Shown: in pieces, positions 27,460 to 35,975 of the stretch | Layout: the number at the start of each line of letters is the position of its first letter | Numbering within the stretch: the stretch's first letter is position 1 | The notes under the pieces: generated by a model | Seen by the model: the letters and a program-made list of their open reading frames with translations, nothing else | Told to the model about the DNA's origin: nothing | The model's database searches: none | Assembly (NCBI GenBank): GCA_910578395.1 | Contig: CAJTPZ010000007.1 | Span: forward strand, 52,425 to 116,424 | Length of the DNA stretch: 64,000 bases | Direction: 5' to 3' | Origin: an uncultured Muribaculaceae bacterium | GTDB lineage: Bacteria; Bacteroidota; Bacteroidia; Bacteroidales; Muribaculaceae | Program-made: the position numbers and the translations under genes

Positions 27460-28882
27460 ACTGTCTTATCCTAAGCGGTTGTTTCTTTGGCTGCTGGGAT
27501 ATTCTCTGCTGCTTGTAGGCAGTTTTGTTTTGTTTCAGTACCATAGAGAGAAAGCGTTTAAGGCATCGGAGATCGACTGCCAGCTTCAGCTTGTGAACAC
27601 CTACATTCTCAATGAACTTGCCGAAGGAAAAACAATTGCCGAGATGGAACTTGCCGAAATAAGTCCGTTTAAAGACATTCGTCTGAGTATTATCGGTAAG
27701 AATGGAAATCTGATATATGACAATACTATTGATTCATTGCCAGGCAATAATCACAATAACCGTAAGGAAATAGCGGAAGCCATGAATGTGGGACGCGGAT
27801 ATACTTTGCGCCGGCACAGCGAGGTTACCGGCGATACTTATTTTTATTCGGCATCAAGAGGCAATGAGGGTACGATAGTGCGTACGGCAGTACCTTATTC
27901 AATTTCGCTGACCAGTCTGTTGCGGGCTGATTTTGGATTTCTTTGGGTGATGGGAACGATAACTCTCCTCATGTGCATACTCGGTTATTTTGCCACCCGG
28001 CGGGTCGGAATAAATATATCGCGTCTCAATGAGTTTGCCTGTAGGGCAGAAAAAGGGGAACGTATATCGGATGTCGAGCCATTTCCTCATGATGAGTTGG
28101 GTGATATCTCGACTCATATAGTCAGACTTTATGCACGTCTTCAGCGAGCTAATGCTGACCGTGATCGTGAGCATGCTGCTGCAATGCATGAACAGCGGGA
28201 GAAGGTGAGGATAAAAAAGCAACTTACCAACAATATCAATCACGAGCTTAAAACGCCTGTAGCCTCTATACAGGTATGCCTTGAGACATTGCTGGCTCAT
28301 AAGAATCTGGATGAGAGGAAAAGGGAGGAGTTTCTGATGCGTTGTCTGGCAAACACAAACAGGCTTAAGCGCCTGCTTGCCGATGTGTCGCTGATAACAC
28401 GCATGGATGACGGGGGCGATGCTATAAGTCGGGAACCTGTTGACCTGTCGGAAATTATCTCGGATGTTGTAGGCGAAATGGAGCCTATAGCCGAAGCAAA
28501 AGGAATAATGATTGACTGTGAGTCGGTCGGACCAGCGATGATTATGGGAAACGCGTCGTTGCTTGCATCGATATTCAGAAACCTGATTGACAACGCTATC
28601 GCATATAGCGGATGTGACAGGATAACTATAAGGGAGGCCGAAGACGCTGCGATGATAAGTGTTACAGTCGCTGATAATGGAACAGGAGTGGCTCCTGAGC
28701 AACTTTCTCATCTCTTTGAGCGTTTTTATCGTATAGACAAGGGTCGCTCACGAGCAGCCGGTGGTACCGGTCTGGGACTGTCGATTGTGAAAAATGCCGT
28801 TGTATTTCACGGCGGCACTATCACAGTGGCCAATTGTAAGGAAGGTGGCCTGATATTCGGAATAAAATTATCAAAGAATTGA
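27437..28882 (+). CDS. Sensor histidine kinase
   Basis: A 481-residue inner-membrane kinase paired with the regulator just upstream. Transmembrane helices lie near residues 14-34 and 165-185, with an extracytoplasmic sensor of about 130 residues. A HAMP-like linker follows, then HisKA with phospho-acceptor His269 (NHELKTPVAS), and an HATPase domain with N box (NLIDNAIAYS), G1 (VADNGTGV) and G2 (GGTGLGLSIVKN). The start inside the regulator gene (ATG 27437; ATG 27443 also possible) implies coupled translation. Confidence 0.92.
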   Translation: MVMVSRNKLSYPKRLFLWLLGYSLLLVGSFVLFQYHREKAFKASEIDCQLQLVNTYILNELAEGKTIAEMELAEISPFKDIRLSIIGKNGNLIYDNTIDSLPGNNHNNRKEIAEAMNVGRGYTLRRHSEVTGDTYFYSASRGNEGTIVRTAVPYSISLTSLLRADFGFLWVMGTITLLMCILGYFATRRVGINISRLNEFACRAEKGERISDVEPFPHDELGDISTHIVRLYARLQRANADRDREHAAAMHEQREKVRIKKQLTNNINHELKTPVASIQVCLETLLAHKNLDERKREEFLMRCLANTNRLKRLLADVSLITRMDDGGDAISREPVDLSEIISDVVGEMEPIAEAKGIMIDCESVGPAMIMGNASLLASIFRNLIDNAIAYSGCDRITIREAEDAAMISVTVADNGTGVAPEQLSHLFERFYRIDKGRSRAAGGTGLGLSIVKNAVVFHGGTITVANCKEGGLIFGIKLSKN

Positions 28883-28910
28883 AAACGACTCACAGCAAAG
28901 TGTCTGATGT

Positions 28911-28932
28911 CATCCTCGCCAAGGTGGGGATG
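28911..28932. other. Hairpin between kinase and phosphate transporter genes
   Basis: CATCCTCGCC (28911-28920) pairs with GGTGGGGATG (28923-28932), including two G-T pairs, around a tiny loop. There is no convincing T run after it, so it may be an attenuator or a weak terminator. Confidence 0.35.
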
Positions 28933-29021
28933 ATGTGTTTCATACAAGTTTAAGATTTTTGAAATATTTATGAAATGTTCTGTCGGTTACTTTGAGGTGA
29001 AATAAGAAACACTTATAGAAC

Positions 29022-31301
29022 ATGGAAATTTTATTTCTTTGTGTCGTAATCTTCCTGTTTGTTCTGGCAGTCTTTGATCTGTCGGTGGGAGTTAGTAACG
29101 ATGCAGTTAATTTTTTGAATTCGGCGATCGGTTCAAAGGCCGCGTCGTTCAAGCGGATCCTGATAGTGGCGTCGATAGGCGTTTTTATCGGTGCAAGTCT
29201 GAGTAACGGCATGATGGATATTGCCCGGCATGGTATTTTCAGACCGGAGCATTTTTCATTTTATGACTTGATCTGCATCTTTATGGCTGTAATGGTCACC
29301 GATATCATACTGCTTGACATTTTCAACACGCTTGGTATGCCCACATCAACCACAGTGTCGATGGTGTTTGAACTGTTGGGTGCTACATTTGTGGTGGCTC
29401 TGATAAAAATGGCCGGCGGTATTGATCTTGGACTTAACGATCTTATAAATACTGAAAAAGCACTGTCAGTCATATTCGGCATATTTCTATCTGTAGCTGT
29501 GGCATTCTTTTTCGGCACATTGGTGCAATTTTTGTCGAGAATGATTTTCTCGTTCAATTACCGCAGCCAGTTGAAATGGAAAATAGGAATATTCGGAGGT
29601 ATATGTGCGACTGCGATAATATACTTCATGCTTCTGAAGGGAGCCAAGGATATGGCTTTCATGACATCGGATGTGAAAGAGTGGATAAGGCATAACACAG
29701 GATTGATTCTGATATGCAGTCTGGGATTTTTCACTGTCCTTATGCAGCTTCTTCATGTCCTGAAGGTAAATGTCTTGAAAGTCATTGTGCTTATGGGTAC
29801 TTTCTCGTTAGCAATGGCATTTGCCGGCAATGACCTTGTCAACTTCATAGGCGTGCCTCTGAGCGGACTTTCATCTTATCAGGATTATGTGGCCAATGGA
29901 GGCGGTGATTCACATGGGTTTCTGATGGGGTCGCTTAACGGTCCTGCCGACACTCCGGTCTATTTCCTTATTGGAGCCGGGCTTATCATGGTTATATCAC
30001 TGGCAACATCACGTAAAACGAGAAATGTAGCCAAGACTGAAATCGGTCTCGGCTCACAGCAGGGAGGAGAAGAGATGTTTGGTTCTTCCCGCATTGCCCG
30101 CAGTCTTGTTCGCCGTGTATTGTCGATCATCGCTTGGGTGGAGCGCGTAACTCCGCCTCGTGTGCGTCGGTGGTTTGGGCGCCGATTCAATGTTGACGAA
30201 ACCATAATGGACAGTGGAGCGGCATTTGACCTTATACGCGGATCGGTCAACCTTGTGCTTGCCGGCACGTTGATAGCTCTTGGCACATCGCTAAAACTTC
30301 CGTTGTCAACTACATTTGTCACTTTTATGGTGGCAATGGGAACGTCACTTGCCGACAGGGCATGGGGGCGGGAGAGTGCAGTGTTTCGCATTACCGGTGT
30401 CATATCGGTGATAGGCGGATGGTTCCTTACGGCAGGCGTTGCCTTTGTCGGTGCGGGAATTATTGTCGCCGCCATGCATTATGGCGGACACTATGTGATG
30501 TTTGCGCTTGCGGCTCTGACGATTTTCCTTATTATCCGCAGCAACCGCAGATTTAAGCTCAAAAGAGTTGAGGATAATGGCGACGCACTGTTTCAGACTA
30601 TATTGTCGACCGATGACAAGGCTGAGACCTGGAATCTGTTTCTGATGTACATAACCGAGCAACAACAGAAGTTCATGTCATTTGCCAGTGAGTCCTATGA
30701 AAGGATAACGTCGGCTTTCATAGGAGAGCGTGCCGGAGTACTTGGTAAGTCGGAGAATCTTTTGCTTAGACAGAAAGATATATTGAAAAGCGCACGCCGT
30801 AAAGAGACGCTCTGTCTGCGTCAGCTTAGCCATGAAACTGCGATTGAAAAGAACGCGTGGTTTTATCTGAGCAACAACTGCTGTATGGGTATACTATATA
30901 ATCTGCGTCGTATCAATGAGGTGTGTCGTGAACATGTTGATAACAACTTCTGTCCGCTGCCATCGGGATATGTGGCTGACTTTGAAATGATACGCGGCCG
31001 TGTAGGGACGTTGTTCGCCGATGTGCTTGCTGTGATGTCGTCGGGTATGACCGATACAATTCCGGCTCTTCGCCGGCGTTGCGATGAGACTAAAGATGTG
31101 ATATCGGCGACTTATCACCGTTTGCAGAAGCAGATTCACGAGGGCGATCCGGCTGCAATGACAGTGATTTATGTGTATGTGAATGTACTTCAGGAAACAC
31201 AGGAAATGGTATCGGGAATACGCAAATATCTGCGTGCCTATGCAAAATTGTGTGATTCGGGATATAGCAGCCGTCCGACAGCTGTGAATCCGGTGTCCTG
31301 A
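29022..31301 (+). CDS. PiT-family inorganic phosphate transporter with PhoU-like C-terminal extension
   Basis: A 759-residue inner-membrane symporter. The two inverted PiT repeats are visible: VSNDAVNFLNSAIGS with GMPTSTTVSMVFE (N-terminal) and GNDLVNFIGVPL with LKLPLSTTFVTFMVAMGT (later half). About eleven hydrophobic helices reach to residue 510. The last 240 residues are soluble and helical (ITEQQQKFMSFASESYERI, ETLCLRQLSHETAIEKNAWF), resembling a PhoU-like regulatory bundle. PiT proteins carry phosphate with H+ or Na+. It follows the two-component pair by 140 bases and may be its target. Confidence 0.9.
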   Translation: MEILFLCVVIFLFVLAVFDLSVGVSNDAVNFLNSAIGSKAASFKRILIVASIGVFIGASLSNGMMDIARHGIFRPEHFSFYDLICIFMAVMVTDIILLDIFNTLGMPTSTTVSMVFELLGATFVVALIKMAGGIDLGLNDLINTEKALSVIFGIFLSVAVAFFFGTLVQFLSRMIFSFNYRSQLKWKIGIFGGICATAIIYFMLLKGAKDMAFMTSDVKEWIRHNTGLILICSLGFFTVLMQLLHVLKVNVLKVIVLMGTFSLAMAFAGNDLVNFIGVPLSGLSSYQDYVANGGGDSHGFLMGSLNGPADTPVYFLIGAGLIMVISLATSRKTRNVAKTEIGLGSQQGGEEMFGSSRIARSLVRRVLSIIAWVERVTPPRVRRWFGRRFNVDETIMDSGAAFDLIRGSVNLVLAGTLIALGTSLKLPLSTTFVTFMVAMGTSLADRAWGRESAVFRITGVISVIGGWFLTAGVAFVGAGIIVAAMHYGGHYVMFALAALTIFLIIRSNRRFKLKRVEDNGDALFQTILSTDDKAETWNLFLMYITEQQQKFMSFASESYERITSAFIGERAGVLGKSENLLLRQKDILKSARRKETLCLRQLSHETAIEKNAWFYLSNNCCMGILYNLRRINEVCREHVDNNFCPLPSGYVADFEMIRGRVGTLFADVLAVMSSGMTDTIPALRRRCDETKDVISATYHRLQKQIHEGDPAAMTVIYVYVNVLQETQEMVSGIRKYLRAYAKLCDSGYSSRPTAVNPVS

Positions 31302-31360
31302 GGTCAGACTGTTGACAAGACAATGCGCGCAAGTGACAAAAACGCATGTTCCGGCAGATT

Positions 31361-31368
31361 TATTTTTG
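31361..31368 (+). promoter_or_regulatory. -7 promoter element TATTTTTG
   Basis: TAnnTTTG match 45 bases before the interrupted alpha-galactosidase; no clear -33 partner. Confidence 0.4.
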
Positions 31369-31413
31369 TAAATTTGTGGAAAACCTCAAAATGTAATCAT
31401 TGTCATAACCGCA

Positions 31414-33564
31414 TTGTCCATGAAACATATCAAGAAAATAATCCTTACAGGCTGTGTGTGCATGGTCTCGTTTATTACGTCGTCGGCCAAAGGGCAGATT
31501 GTGATTGAGACCTCCAACACCGGACTTGTATTCAATGTAGCCCATAACGGTCGTGTCTATCAGTCGTATCTGGGAAAACGTCTGATGAATCCCAAGGATT
31601 ATGCCAACCTTAAAGGAGGAGTGGAGGCTTACATCACTCATGGGATGGAGGATTATTTTGAACCGGCTCTTCATATAAATCATGCCGACGGCAACTCGTC
31701 GACGCTGCTTACATATGTGGATCACTCGGTGACTCCGACCGACTGGGGTAGTCACACTGTGATAAGTCTTGCCGATACCATCTATGGGGATAAGGTGGAT
31801 ATGCATTTCGATGCATATGACAAACAGAATGTTGTAAAAGCATGGACTGAAATCACCAATGGAGGCAAGGCTCCGGTTGAAATCGAGAAATTTGCATCTT
31901 CTCTGCTCTATTTTGACGCTCCCTCATACTATCTTACAGAATATAGCGGAGACTGGGCGAGGGAGGTGAACCCTGGTGTACAGGTGCTTAAATTCGGTAA
32001 GAAGATAGTGGACACGAAGCTTGGTACACGTGCCAGTCTGTTTGTTTCGCCGTTTTTCCAGCTCGGTCTTGGTGCTCCTGCTTCAGAAAACGGGGGTGAC
32101 GTGCTTGTGGGTACTCTGGCTTGGACCGGAAATTTCAGATTTTGTTTTGAGGTGGATCAGAACGGTGGTTTGCGTGTGATCAGTGGAATAAACCCTTATT
32201 TTTCACGGAGGACACTAAAAAAAGGAGAAACATTCAAGACTCCGGAATTCATTTTTACTCTCAGCGGAGATGGGGCCGGAGAAGCAAGCCGGAACCTGCA
32301 TGAATGGGCACGCCACTATCAGATCAAGGACGGTGCCGGTGATCGCATGACCCTGTTAAATAACTGGGAGGCTACTTATTTTGATTTCAACCAAGATAAA
32401 CTTCTCTCGCTTATCGGAGAGGCTAAGGAGCTTGGAGTGGATATGTTTTTGCTTGATGACGGCTGGTTCGGCACCAAATATCCGCGTGAAAGCGACAGAC
32501 AAGGGCTTGGCGATTGGGTCGAGATATCGGACAAGTTACCCGACGGCATCGGCCGGTTGACTGCGGAAGCCGCAAAGTAGGGGGTAAAGTTCGGGCTTTG
32601 GATAGAACCGGAGATGGTAAACCCGAAGTCGGAGCTTTATGAACAACATAAGGACTGGGTGATCACTCTCCCAAACCGCAAGGAGTATTATTTCCGTAAT
32701 CAGCTTGTGCTTGACCTGAGTAATCCCAAGGTACAGGATTATGTGTGGGGGATCGTAGACGGCCTGATGACTAAATATCCTGATATCGCCTTTTTCAAAT
32801 GGGACTGCAACAGCCCGATCACAAATATATATTCAGATTATGAGAAGGGGCATCAGCAACAGCTGTATGTGGATTATGTGCGAGGACTGTACAATGTGCT
32901 CGATAAGGTGAAGGCCAAGTATCCTGATCTGCCTATGATGCTTTGTTCGGGTGGCGGCGGTCGTACAGATTACGAGGCTCTGAAGTATTTTACGGAATTC
33001 TGGCCGAGCGACAATACGGATCCTATCGAACGCCTGTACATACAATGGGGGTATTCACAGGTATTTCCGTCGAAAGTACAGTGCGCTCATGTGACTACAT
33101 GGAACCGCACTTCACCGATAAAGTTCCGTGTGAATGTGGCTATGATGGGTAAAATGGGATTTGATATCAATCTGCATGATCTTTCCGCTCAGGAACTTGG
33201 CTATTGCAAGCGCTCGGTGGTAGATTACAATGAGCTGAAACCGGTGATACTGGACGGTGACCAATACAGGCTGGTGTCGCCTTATGATGGCAATCACACG
33301 GCAACATCGTATGTTAGCCACGACAAACGAAATGCAGTGTTGTTTGCGTTTGACATTTATCCCCGTTATTCTGAAAAGCTCTATAAGGTTAAGCTCAAGG
33401 GTCTTGACCCATCGCTTGTCTACGAGGTAGAAGAGATAAACCGCATGGACGGCGGCAGTGTTGAAGCACAAAGGTATTCGGGAGACTATCTGATGACAGT
33501 CGGCATTCCCGCTTTTACCGGAAACAAGCTGTCGAGCCGCGTGTACAAGCTGAAAGCGCAATAA
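31414..33564 (+). pseudogene. GH36 alpha-galactosidase interrupted by one in-frame TAG
   Basis: An exported glycoside hydrolase that would remove terminal alpha-galactose from oligosaccharides. The signal peptide is at residues 1-24. The same frame continues across a TAG at 32578-32580 (codon 389) for 716 residues in total, the usual GH36 length. Before the stop: LLDDGWFGTKYP. Directly after it: VKFGLWIEPEMVNP, the family core, then nucleophile Asp464 (FFKWDCN) and acid/base Asp519 (CSGGGGRTDYEA). Both catalytic residues lie beyond the stop, so a protein ending at codon 388 would be inactive. ATG at 32614 could restart translation only inside the barrel. A recent nonsense mutation of a CAG, AAG or GAG codon is the simplest reading; readthrough or an assembly error cannot be excluded. 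Confidence 0.9.
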
Positions 33565-33585
33565 TAATCACTGAAAGTTTTTAAA

Positions 33586-33622
33586 CAGGGGCGTCTTGTG
33601 CCAGGCGTCCCTGCTTTGTTTT
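33586..33622 (+). terminator. Terminator after the alpha-galactosidase
   Basis: A ten-base stem, CAGGGGCGTC (33586-33595) with GGCGTCCCTG (33604-33613), two wobble pairs included, then a T-rich tail (CTTTGTTTT). Confidence 0.75.
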
Positions 33623-33679
33623 ATGATTAAGCAGATCTGTGAGATTCGGGTGTAGGTCCTGTAGGAGTAAACACAGGAT

Positions 33680-33731
33680 TATAGAAGAAAATTTCTATAG
33701 AAAAATTTTTCTATAGAAATTTTCTTCTATA
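33680..33731. repeat. Perfect 52-bp palindrome overlapping a promoter
   Basis: The two 26-base halves are exact reverse complements with no loop. Inside lie two copies of the 12-bp palindrome TTTCTATAGAAA (33692-33703 and 33708-33719), 16 bp from centre to centre. The right edge merges with the -7 element TATATTTG. It stands 53 bases before the first ATPase gene. Tandem operator sites for a dimeric or tetrameric repressor fit best; a cruciform or RNA hairpin are alternatives. Confidence 0.92.
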
Positions 33732-33735
33732 TTTG
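33728..33735 (+). promoter_or_regulatory. -7 promoter element TATATTTG of the ATPase operon
   Basis: Exact TAnnTTTG match at the right edge of the 52-bp palindrome, 49 bases before the ATG at 33785. The expected -33 position falls inside the palindrome, so a protein bound there would block RNA polymerase. Confidence 0.65.
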
Positions 33736-33784
33736 TATTTGTCAAAGCGAACATGCCAGTATCTAATAAACAATCCGGTTAATC

Positions 33785-34963
33785 ATGGCAATAACCAACA
33801 AAATAGGAGCTCCTGTGACAGGAGATGATTTTTTCGGTCGCGAACAGGAACTTGTAAACGCCCACCGCTATCTTGACGGCAGGCAATCGCTTCTGCTTTC
33901 TGCTCCCCGTCGAATCGGGAAGTCTTCTCTTGCCAAAAGACTTATTCATGATAAAATATCGGAGGGCTGGAAGTGTATCTATATCGATCTTCAGGGAATT
34001 GCGACAAAGGAGGCTTTTTTACGTAAACTTATCGAATCGTTTACCGGAGTCGGACTACTGGATAGAGCTGGCAGTAAAGCCCGAGATTTCATAGATGCGA
34101 CCTTCAATGCTGTAAAAGGTGTGAGTCTTGGTGATCTGAAACTTGATCTGAACAGCCGAGGACAGACAGAATCACTGTTTTACCGGCTTTCCGAAATGTT
34201 TGATCACGAAAATAACACATTGATAGTTGTCGATGAGTTACCTCTGTTTCTTGGAAAACTTATGGATGATGATGGGAAAAATCGCGATGATGTCGAATTT
34301 CTGTTAAACTGGTTCCGGAGTATACGCCAGCATGAAAATTCAGGTATACGCTGGCTTTTTTGCGGTTCGGTCGGTCTGAGGAACTTTACAAACCATTATT
34401 GTATGTCGCAATCCATAAACGATCTGGTGGATTTTGAATTGGGCGAGCTTCCTGAGGCCGAGGCCAAAGGCCTGTTGAAAGCACTCGCACAGTCATACAA
34501 TCTCTCAATGGACGATGCGCTTGTCGATGAAACACTAAACATGTTGCAATGGCCTATTCCTTATTTCATCCAATTGCTTATTGACCGTCTGATATCAAAG
34601 ATATATGATCCAGAAAATATGCCGGTGAGATTGGACGATGTCGTAAAAGCTATTGATGAACTCTCGAAATCGGACTATTTTATAACCTGGACCGAGCGCC
34701 TTGATGAATACCGGGATCTGGAAGACCTTGCCAGATCGGTACTTGACAATCTGTCTCTGGCAGAATCAGGACTGTCTAAAGAGAAATTGCTGCAAATAGC
34801 CATGAAGGGCCAGGATCCTGCCGTTGTCGATGAAGTGAAGAAAAAATTGACAAAAGTTCTTGAAATGCTTGAACATGACGGATATATCATGCGTAGTGTA
34901 GAGTATAGGAAATTTCGTTCTCCACTTCTCTGCAAATGGTGGAAATATAAATTCATTGACTGA
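33785..34963 (+). CDS. AAA-type ATPase with C-terminal winged helix (archaeal-ATPase/STAND-like)
   Basis: A 392-residue cytoplasmic protein. The N-terminal ATPase has FFGREQEL, Walker A LLLSAPRRIGKSSLAKRL, Walker B NTLIVVDELPLFL, and a sensor-1-like RWLFCGSVGL. Residues about 310-392 look like a winged helix (SGLSKEKLLQIA, LEMLEHDGYIMRS). This suits ATPases that switch between bound states, sometimes as regulators or in toxin-antitoxin or defence settings; the actual role is unknown. It is the first gene of a two-gene unit, one base before a second ATPase gene, behind the palindromic promoter. Confidence 0.8.
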   Translation: MAITNKIGAPVTGDDFFGREQELVNAHRYLDGRQSLLLSAPRRIGKSSLAKRLIHDKISEGWKCIYIDLQGIATKEAFLRKLIESFTGVGLLDRAGSKARDFIDATFNAVKGVSLGDLKLDLNSRGQTESLFYRLSEMFDHENNTLIVVDELPLFLGKLMDDDGKNRDDVEFLLNWFRSIRQHENSGIRWLFCGSVGLRNFTNHYCMSQSINDLVDFELGELPEAEAKGLLKALAQSYNLSMDDALVDETLNMLQWPIPYFIQLLIDRLISKIYDPENMPVRLDDVVKAIDELSKSDYFITWTERLDEYRDLEDLARSVLDNLSLAESGLSKEKLLQIAMKGQDPAVVDEVKKKLTKVLEMLEHDGYIMRSVEYRKFRSPLLCKWWKYKFID

Positions 34964-34964
34964 T

Positions 34965-35906
34965 ATGATCGGATATTGTAAGAATGTAAACGCACAAACT
35001 GTCCAACAGATATTACGTTATATATGGGATGAAAACACTCCCGGTCGCATTCCGCAGCCGATGTTTATCATGGGCAACGACGGTTCCGGAAAAACAACAT
35101 TGCTCAGGAATCTGGTCTCAGATCTCGGTGGTATGGATCAGTCTTATAGGATACAGATTTTTGATGGAAAGCAGTTTTTCTGCAGTCGTGACATAATTCG
35201 TGCAATTGAGGGAGAAGGCTGTGACGAGAATCTTATTTCTAATAATAGTAATTCTGGCAGCCGACGTATTGTCATTATTGATGATCTTGATTTTTTCTTC
35301 AGACGCAGTTCTTTCGACGACCAGTTTATTTTACGTAATTATATTTATCGCGAATCATCGCCGTTGCTTATCGCCACACTGTCAGGTGTCAGTGACGCTT
35401 TGGCCGATTATCGGGCACCTTTTTTCGAGGGTGTCAGGATTATATATATTCCACCTTTTGATCCTCAGTCAGTATTGACGGATTTCCCGGCAGATAAAAC
35501 AAAACGTATATCGGATCTAATGGAGTATCTTCCTACGGTAATCGGATCTTTGAAAATCGCTTCGGGTATTGTTTTGTTGTCAGATGATCCAAAAGATGAT
35601 TTAAGAGAACTTATCGGCCGTTTTGCTCCGTTTTATCGCATAAAGTTTAAAGATATGCCGGTATATACACAGAAGGTGCTTTATGCTCTGTCAAGATATG
35701 CGGCACCGATGACTCTATCTGAGCTTAGAGAGAGTACCGGGTTATCATCAGGTATCCTCTCGACCTATCTGCGACAGTTAGTTGTATCAGGAGAAATCAG
35801 GAAAACAGAACCAGGTAAGCGGGGTACTCCATATGAGATATGTGACAGACTGTTCAGTGTTTGGTTGTCAGGAGAGTATTCGTTTGCCGACAATCATATT
35901 CACTGA
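34965..35906 (+). CDS. Second P-loop ATPase with C-terminal winged helix
   Basis: A 313-residue protein with Walker A MGNDGSGKTTLLRN, Walker B RIVIIDDLDFFF and a sensor-like SPLLIATLSGVSDAL. Residues about 220-300 form a winged helix (APMTLSELRESTGLSSGILS, YLRQLVVSGEIRKTEPGKRG) typical of DNA-binding or partner-binding domains in archaeal-type ATPases. ATG at 34965 is preferred to the TTG at 34956 that overlaps the upstream gene. Its domain order matches that of the upstream ATPase but the sequence is quite different, so the two may act as a heteromeric pair. Confidence 0.78.
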   Translation: MIGYCKNVNAQTVQQILRYIWDENTPGRIPQPMFIMGNDGSGKTTLLRNLVSDLGGMDQSYRIQIFDGKQFFCSRDIIRAIEGEGCDENLISNNSNSGSRRIVIIDDLDFFFRRSSFDDQFILRNYIYRESSPLLIATLSGVSDALADYRAPFFEGVRIIYIPPFDPQSVLTDFPADKTKRISDLMEYLPTVIGSLKIASGIVLLSDDPKDDLRELIGRFAPFYRIKFKDMPVYTQKVLYALSRYAAPMTLSELRESTGLSSGILSTYLRQLVVSGEIRKTEPGKRGTPYEICDRLFSVWLSGEYSFADNHIH

Positions 35907-35913
35907 AATGGAA

Positions 35914-35955
35914 TGCGCTCCAAAGGTCATGTTTATGCCTCAGGAGCGCAGTTTT
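35914..35955 (+). terminator. Terminator after the ATPase operon
   Basis: TGCGCTCC (35914-35921) pairs with GGAGCGCA (35943-35950), with an inner AGG/CCT pairing, then a short T run (35952-35955). It lies between convergent genes. Confidence 0.6.
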
Positions 35956-35975
35956 AAGATTGAAGATCGGCGGGT

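Noticed and set aside
32614..33564. Second half of GH36 as an independent gene
   Set aside because: It begins inside the catalytic barrel, in the same frame as the upstream part, with only a stop codon between them.
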